Shown one piece after another: positions 59,561 through 64,000 of a DNA stretch of 64,000 nucleotides. This DNA comes from Pseudomonas sp. JUb42 (GTDB lineage: Bacteria; Pseudomonadota; Gammaproteobacteria; Pseudomonadales; Pseudomonadaceae): contig NZ_JANUFD010000012.1 in assembly GCF_024807945.1 (NCBI RefSeq), positions 62,001-126,000 of the forward strand. Reading direction: 5' to 3'. The notes under the pieces are model-generated. The model did not search any database. It saw nothing but the letters and a program-made list of their open reading frames with translations, and had not been told where the DNA came from. How positions within the stretch are numbered: position 1 is the stretch's first letter; the number at the start of each line of letters is the position of its first letter. The position numbers and the translations under genes were made by a program.

Positions 59561-59937
59561 GCGATGTTCCTCAGATTAGAGTTGCTTTCAGTTAAATCGG
59601 AGTCAGGTTTTAAAGCAGTCAGCCGAGCCTGAAGCTCGCCCGTTTCGAGCAGTGAATGCTGCTGCAGCACCTTGATCAAAGCCTCCAGATATCGCTCGTA
59701 GTAGTCCCATGGAGGTTGGTTATCGCAGGGAAGTTGCTCCCAGGTCGAGATCGACCCGATCAGGTTCTGGCGAAAGGCTTCCCACTCGAAGTGACCGGCC
59801 TTGGACAAGGCAAGTGCCAGCCCGTAAAGACTGCGTTGCCAGTCCTGAGTGAAGTGCAAGCGGCCCTGCGAGCGTGGCGGTGAGTCTTTGTGGCCGAGCA
59901 TGCTGTTGGCGGCGAACTCTTCGAATCGCGTAAACAT
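59557..59937 (-). CDS. Nitrile hydratase accessory protein
   Basis: 126 residues: MFTRFEEFAANSMLGHKDSP, LHFTQDWQRSLYGLALALSK, and PPWDYYERYLEALIKVLQQH. Resembles the N-terminal part of nitrile hydratase beta subunits, as is known for the maturation or alpha-subunit-exchange partners of cobalt-type enzymes. Directly after nthA (10 bases). Confidence 0.88.
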   Translation of the reverse strand: MFTRFEEFAANSMLGHKDSPPRSQGRLHFTQDWQRSLYGLALALSKAGHFEWEAFRQNLIGSISTWEQLPCDNQPPWDYYERYLEALIKVLQQHSLLETGELQARLTALKPDSDLTESNSNLRNIA

Positions 59938-59947
59938 GGCGCAGTCC

Positions 59948-60571
59948 TCAGGCGGCGTTAAGTTCGATCAGCGCTACGCCCATCATCGATTCGGGAGTGA
60001 CCAGCTTGGCCAACTGCTCCTCGCTCAGGTGCTCCGAATTGGCAGGACGTTCGGGTACCACGAACCAGCGTATCTGAGCACTGCTGTCCCATACTTCGAC
60101 TTTGGTTTCTTCGCTGATTGGAACGCCGAACTCACGTAGCACTGCGCGAGGTTCGCGTACTCCACGCGCACGAAATACCGGATCTTTGTACCAGTAGGGT
60201 GGTAAGCCAAGAATCGGCCATGGGTAGCAAGAGCAAAGTGTGCAGATAATCAGGTTGTGCACGTCAGGGCTGTTGGCGACGGCCAGCATGTGCTCACCCT
60301 CGGCGCCGTCCATACCTTGGGCCAGGTTCAGTTCAGCGATGGCTTTAGGCGTATCGGCCAATAACCTGGCTTTGTATTCGGCATCGACCCAGGCACGGGC
60401 GACAATTTTTGCCCCGTTGAAGGGGCCTGCCACGGTTTCGAAGTGGGCAAGAACGGTGTCGACTGAGTCGCTGCCGATTACACCTTTCTCAATCAGCAAT
60501 GCTTCTAGCGCACGCACTTTGGCTGCGCTTTCGGCTTCTCGCTGTTTTTCATACTCGAAGAGTTGGCTCAT
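59948..60571 (-). CDS. nthA: Nitrile hydratase alpha subunit, cobalt type
   Basis: 207 residues. Converts nitriles to amides with the beta subunit. The metal-claw motif is ICTLCSCYPWPILGLPPYWY; the CTLCSC form (Thr rather than Ser at the second position) is typical of cobalt enzymes. The two outer Cys of the CSC part are normally oxidised to sulfinic and sulfenic acid. GVREPRAVLREFG follows. Flanked by the accessory gene and cbtBA. Confidence 0.96.
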   Translation of the reverse strand: MSQLFEYEKQREAESAAKVRALEALLIEKGVIGSDSVDTVLAHFETVAGPFNGAKIVARAWVDAEYKARLLADTPKAIAELNLAQGMDGAEGEHMLAVANSPDVHNLIICTLCSCYPWPILGLPPYWYKDPVFRARGVREPRAVLREFGVPISEETKVEVWDSSAQIRWFVVPERPANSEHLSEEQLAKLVTPESMMGVALIELNAA

Positions 60572-60627
60572 GAAGTGCTCCGTTTAATAACGATTCGTCG
60601 GACTCTGTTTTGAAGTGAACTCAAAAA

Positions 60628-61371
60628 TCAACGCGGTGGCTGTAAATAGGCTTCGAACAAATCCGCATAGATCGTGGTGTTGGGCTCGCTTTTTTCCTCG
60701 CCCCAGATCTGCGCAGCTTCAAAGGCGACTCGGTACACCGGCATTGGCTCGCCAATGCCATCCAGGCCTGTATTGACGAAGTAGGCGAACGCTCCCGGAT
60801 AGACTTCGACGACTTTCCCGCGTTTGTTGCGCAGGTAGCCGGGGAGGCGGGTGTGATCTACTGCGACTGGATCTGCGATCGTCACGGTGTCGTCTCGCGC
60901 ATACAGCGGGGCATCTGCGTAGGGACGCAACCCGGAATCACCTTCCATCAGGTAGCGAACGATCTGCTCCCGGATCGGCGCACTGGGTTTGTCCGGCAGC
61001 GGTGCATCTGGCTCCTTACGATAGAAGTCAGCCTTGCTTTTTAACTCGTCACCACCGATATAGCCCTTGTCTACAAAGAACCCGGAGATGCCGCCCAGCC
61101 ATTTTTCGTAGTAACGGAATTTAAAGTACTCGAACGGTTGCATTCCCTCTGCGCCGGTGCGCAACGACGCCCAAGTCCAGTCGCTCTTGAATGTTGTGGG
61201 AAGCGTGTCTACCGGGTATTTGGGCAATGCTTCGACCAGATGCGCGCTTTCGGCCATCATGACGGTGTGAATGCCGAAGATGCGCTTCTCCCATGCCTGA
61301 ACGAAGACCTGCTTCTCCAAGTCCACCGGCCCGAGATTCTCCAAGCCGCCGAGGTAGTGTTGTAGTTTCAT
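60628..61371 (-). CDS. nthB: Nitrile hydratase beta subunit
   Basis: 247 residues: MKLQHYLGGLENLGPVDLEK, VQAWEKRIFGIHTVMMAES, then GDTVTIADP-like DDTVTIADPVAVDHTRLPGY and the end YRVAFEAAQIWGEEKSE. Beta before alpha is the order usual for cobalt-type enzymes. ATG at 61371; a TTG one codon upstream is in frame. Confidence 0.95.
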   Translation of the reverse strand: MKLQHYLGGLENLGPVDLEKQVFVQAWEKRIFGIHTVMMAESAHLVEALPKYPVDTLPTTFKSDWTWASLRTGAEGMQPFEYFKFRYYEKWLGGISGFFVDKGYIGGDELKSKADFYRKEPDAPLPDKPSAPIREQIVRYLMEGDSGLRPYADAPLYARDDTVTIADPVAVDHTRLPGYLRNKRGKVVEVYPGAFAYFVNTGLDGIGEPMPVYRVAFEAAQIWGEEKSEPNTTIYADLFEAYLQPPR

Positions 61372-61399
61372 CAATCGCTCCAGTGTGTGAATGAGGGAG

Positions 61400-61903
61400 T
61401 CAGGCCAACTGAGCGCGGGGTTTGCTGGTTAATGCGTCTCCCAGCCATTCAGAGACGTAACCAAAGACCGCGCCGGTAATCAATGCGCCCGCTGCGATCA
61501 GCGCAGGATTCTCCAAACCTGGAGTCGTCATGGGTTTGCCGCCCACAGCCGTCGTGCCAACGGTCGAGGCAAAACCCCATACAATCGCCGGTAGAATGCT
61601 CAGAAGAGGCACCTTGGAAGCCTGAACCATCAGAGCACTACCAGCGCCTACCGCGATTGCAATGAAGAATGGCGCTTCGCTGACCGTAGCGATGCCCAGC
61701 AATACCAACGAGCTGATCACAAGACCGGTAAGGTTCGAAGCCACGCTACGCACGAACCCAGCCTTGCCGCCGCCAACGATGAAAAACGAGGCCCACGCAA
61801 TGAACGTGACCCACACCGGGACATGCCAAACTGTGGCGGTGAGATAGGTGTCGAGTACAGCGAGCAAACCGATGCTGACGGTGTAGGCTTCTTGCTTTTT
61901 CAT
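61400..61903 (-). CDS. DUF1097 membrane protein
   Basis: 167 residues and about five hydrophobic segments: AYTVSIGLLAVLDTYLTATV, FIAWASFFIVGGGKAGFVRS, SNLTGLVISSLVLLGIATVS. Matches DUF1097. Inner membrane, function unknown; placed between the GTPase and nthB, so nitrile or amide transport is a guess only. Confidence 0.83.
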   Translation of the reverse strand: MKKQEAYTVSIGLLAVLDTYLTATVWHVPVWVTFIAWASFFIVGGGKAGFVRSVASNLTGLVISSLVLLGIATVSEAPFFIAIAVGAGSALMVQASKVPLLSILPAIVWGFASTVGTTAVGGKPMTTPGLENPALIAAGALITGAVFGYVSEWLGDALTSKPRAQLA

Positions 61904-61957
61904 GAGGTTTTTCCTGTCGTTTGTGGGGCGTTTTGTTGGGCAGGTTTTAAAAAAAGC

Positions 61958-62932
61958 TCAAGCGGTGTGCAGGCAGTCGAGAAAGCCTTGGCGCAGCTGC
62001 TCGCTGTCCAGATCACGACCAATGAACACAAAACGGTTGTCACGAATCTCGCTTTCTTCCCAGCGACGGCCAGGCATTGCCTCCAGCAGCATGTGCACGC
62101 TGTGGAAGTGGAAGCGCCGGGCCTCGCTGAAAAAATGGAGCAGGCCTTTCATGCGCATCAGGCGCTGACCCTGATCATTGACCAGTTGGTTGATCCAGCG
62201 GTTGAATCGGTCTGGATCAAGCGCTCCGGACGTAATCACAGAGCATGACGATATTGAGGCGTCGTGCTCGTGATCGTGGCCTTCGTCCTCAAGGATGTCT
62301 GGCTCGATCATCAGCAGGTTTGGCAGGGAGAAACGTTTGGTTCCGAGTAAGGCCCCGGCTGCTACTTGTGAGTGATTCGTCTGCACCACAGTTGCGGTGC
62401 GGTTGATCAAACGAACTTGGTTGCGAATGCTTGCCAATGTGTCTTGGCTAACCAGATCGGTCTTGTTGAGGATCAGAGTGTCAGCGAATGCAATCTGCTC
62501 GCGAACGATCTCGTCACTTAATTGGCCGCTCAGATGCAAGGCATCAATCACTGTTACCACTGACTCCAGCTCGACCCGTGTGCGTAGATCCGGATCTGCG
62601 AGGAATGTTTGCAACACCGGTGCAGGATCGGCCAAGCCAGAGGTTTCGATGATCAGGCGATCAAGACGGTGACCCGCAAGCTCAAGCATCTCCTTGACAC
62701 TGGCTACGAGGTCAGCGCGCACCGTGCAGCACACGCAGCCGTTGTTGATCTCGATCAGCGCCTCCTGCTCGGAGACAATCAACTGTCCGTCGATACCCAC
62801 TTCGCCGAATTCGTTGACGACCACGCCGATTTTGTAATGCTGGTTTTGACTAAGCAGATGGTTGACCAGTGTGGTCTTGCCAGCGCCAAGAAAGCCTGAG
62901 ATGACTGTTACGGGAATTTTCGAAGCTGACAT
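61958..62932 (-). CDS. CobW/P47K-family GTP-binding metallochaperone
   Basis: 324 residues. Walker A VISGFLGAGKTTLVNHLLSQ, NNGCVCCTVRADLVASVKEM with the CxCC metal motif, ETSGLADPAPVLQ, and the guanine motif LNKTDLV. C-terminal CobW_C domain and a His-rich stretch EGHDHEHDAS. P47K-type relatives are needed for activity of nitrile hydratases, where they deliver metal. First gene of the cluster. Confidence 0.94.
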   Translation of the reverse strand: MSASKIPVTVISGFLGAGKTTLVNHLLSQNQHYKIGVVVNEFGEVGIDGQLIVSEQEALIEINNGCVCCTVRADLVASVKEMLELAGHRLDRLIIETSGLADPAPVLQTFLADPDLRTRVELESVVTVIDALHLSGQLSDEIVREQIAFADTLILNKTDLVSQDTLASIRNQVRLINRTATVVQTNHSQVAAGALLGTKRFSLPNLLMIEPDILEDEGHDHEHDASISSCSVITSGALDPDRFNRWINQLVNDQGQRLMRMKGLLHFFSEARRFHFHSVHMLLEAMPGRRWEESEIRDNRFVFIGRDLDSEQLRQGFLDCLHTA

Positions 62933-63053
62933 TTTTATGCACCGTTATGCAGTAGGTTTCGTTGCTGTTCCATCAGCCTCGACACTGCATTGCGATAACA
63001 AGGCCATCTTTCGAGGCTTGTCCTCACGTACCTTTTTATTGTCACATTTGGTC

Positions 63054-63071
63054 AATAAGGACGTCCTTATT
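63054..63071. promoter_or_regulatory. Perfect 18-bp palindrome upstream of nitrile hydratase cluster
   Basis: AATAAGGACGTCCTTATT lies about 122 bases before the GTPase start and is a likely operator. A linked candidate regulator is the GlxA/AraC gene, though AraC proteins usually bind direct repeats, so another dimeric regulator may act here. Confidence 0.55.
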
Positions 63072-63894
63072 TGAGTGAATCGACCATACAGGACACTTTG
63101 CGATCTTTTGTATTTGCAGACGCGTAGCTGCTTGGCAGGTGCGTTGCACCGTAGTGGGGCGTTGCGCTCCAAAATGGCTGAAGTGTCCGAGTGGTGGAAG
63201 CCCCCGTTTTCGTGGCTCAGCGCTTCCTGAAGCCTCTTGAAATTGGATGATGAACTTAATTCAGTGCTCATTTCATGAGGTTAACGGTCGCTCGCTTGGT
63301 TCCGTCCGACGCTCACTCCTGGCTGAACGCGCCGGTTTGTTCATGGATAAATCTTTGCCTGGGTCAGCCCTTAATGTGGTTTTGACAGCCGACTAGCGAT
63401 GGATTTGGTTCGGCTGGTGAATGCTGGCTGTAGCGATGTGAAAACCGGAAAGTTTGCGCGGGCATGCGTGCCGCAGGATACAAGTTGATTGCCGAAGGCA
63501 ATTGCTCGTTAATTATCATAAACAGTGATAGTTGCGGCGGCTGCAAGTGTTATCGAAATAATGATATGACCGTGCTTTTCCGCTGGGCTCATTCGAGGAT
63601 TGTATAGAGCACGCCTAACGATGGGTCTGCCTGCGAGGCTCCTGAACATAAATGGATACGCCGGAGCCGATCGTTTGGATGCCATAGGCGGATATTCAAT
63701 GTCATCCAGGCACTCATGCAGTGCGCACGCTTACAAAATTCCGGTCGGCGCTATTTTTGATCGCGTCCCCTACAGACGGTTTTTACCAATGTGGCCCGCT
63801 GGTTGGTATCGGTGAGCCGTAATGACTGCTTTTCAGGCCATGCCTGCGAAAGCGGAACATTCCTTGCGATGAGCTCAAGTGTCACTAAGCCGCA
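63072..63894. other. 820-base stretch without supported gene
   Basis: Short frames occur on both strands (for instance 63600-63815 plus), none with a convincing start or protein composition. Confidence 0.5.
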
Positions 63895-63999
63895 TTAATA
63901 AAAAGTACGCATAAATTTCTCGCGCAGGCGGCACTTGGCGCACCTCAGTGCCCTGGCAACGAGGTGACAGAGCAACCCTTCGATTCGACTGCCCGGCTG
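63895..63999 (-). CDS. C-terminal end of an ORF running off the window
   Basis: The minus strand reads SRIEGLLCHLVARALRCAKC then RLREKFMRTFY and stops at 63895. A CAKC pair and basic surroundings suggest a zinc-ribbon-like end. The start lies beyond the window; identity unknown. Confidence 0.35.
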   Translation of the reverse strand, partial: QPGSRIEGLLCHLVARALRCAKCRLREKFMRTFY

Positions 64000-64000
64000 T

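Noticed and set aside
62945..63271. Possible 108-residue minus-strand protein upstream of the GTPase gene
   Set aside because: It would run through the perfect palindrome and promoter region, has no clear ribosome-binding site and no recognisable pattern.
40614..64000. Second copy of the tRNA-Pro 3' end marking the far edge of the island
   Set aside because: No matching TTCGAATC...CCGACCA stretch was found by eye in the window.
1..64000. CRISPR array
   Set aside because: No regularly spaced repeats with unique spacers were seen; the repeats present are REP pairs, integrase-like triplets and one 95-bp duplication.

Overview
The window is a Pseudomonas chromosome segment. The evidence is the protein sequences themselves (a DpkA-type reductase, DUF1654, DUF6555 and DUF6957 small proteins, an RbsBACRKD order), the thrS-infC-rpmI-rplT-pheST-ihfA block, LexA boxes of the form CTGT-N8-ACAG, and Pseudomonas-style REP repeats. 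There is no ribosomal RNA, no CRISPR array and no intact integrase.

Left part (1-40613) looks like stable chromosome. It starts with a beta-oxidation operon cut by the window edge (3-hydroxyacyl-CoA dehydrogenase, acyl-CoA dehydrogenase, thiolase). A set of exported proteins follows, including two LprI-like proteins and a zinc-protease-like protein; two transcription units of this set share a nearly identical upstream element. Then come a TonB siderophore receptor with its FecR/FecI pair, a Kef-type antiporter, a truncated Fur-like regulator, a racemase-family protein lacking one catalytic Cys, and dpkA. An SOS/regulatory stretch carries two LexA boxes, one in front of a 66-residue protein and one in front of DUF1654-endonuclease I, plus a ParD-like/methionine aminopeptidase pair behind a 30-bp dyad. 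The ribose operon rbsBACRKD is followed by a nucleoside hydrolase with a signal peptide; together they could free, import and phosphorylate ribose. The translation block runs from thrS (with a hairpin before its ribosome-binding site) through infC (ATT start), rpmI, rplT, pheS, pheT and ihfA to a MerR-type regulator and tRNA-Pro(GGG).

Right part (40614-64000) begins exactly at the tRNA 3' end and looks like an old, eroded island. Three TAGGGCACAT repeats lie next to the tRNA. Beyond them are a restriction-nuclease-like protein, a frameshifted nucleotidyltransferase, an AT-rich membrane-anchored protein, and a divergent HTH/metallophosphoesterase pair followed by six tightly packed small genes that seem to include diverged duplicates. 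Next come an IS end, the 3' half of a group II intron with its reverse transcriptase frameshifted, an SDR-LysR cassette bracketed by two 95-bp direct repeats, an IS66 remnant, a second LysR with a bicupin dioxygenase-like gene, and the HNH end of a GmrSD-type protein.

The last 8 kb is a cobalt nitrile hydratase cluster on the minus strand: CobW/P47K-type GTPase, DUF1097 membrane protein, beta subunit, alpha subunit (CTLCSC motif), accessory protein, CbtB (59 residues), CbtA. Behind it lie a GlxA-type regulator, a 28-codon small ORF coupled to rubredoxin, a rubredoxin-reductase-like flavoprotein and a MOSC protein. A perfect 18-bp palindrome lies about 120 bp upstream of the first gene. Cobalt uptake, metallochaperone, enzyme and possible electron-transfer functions are thus grouped together.
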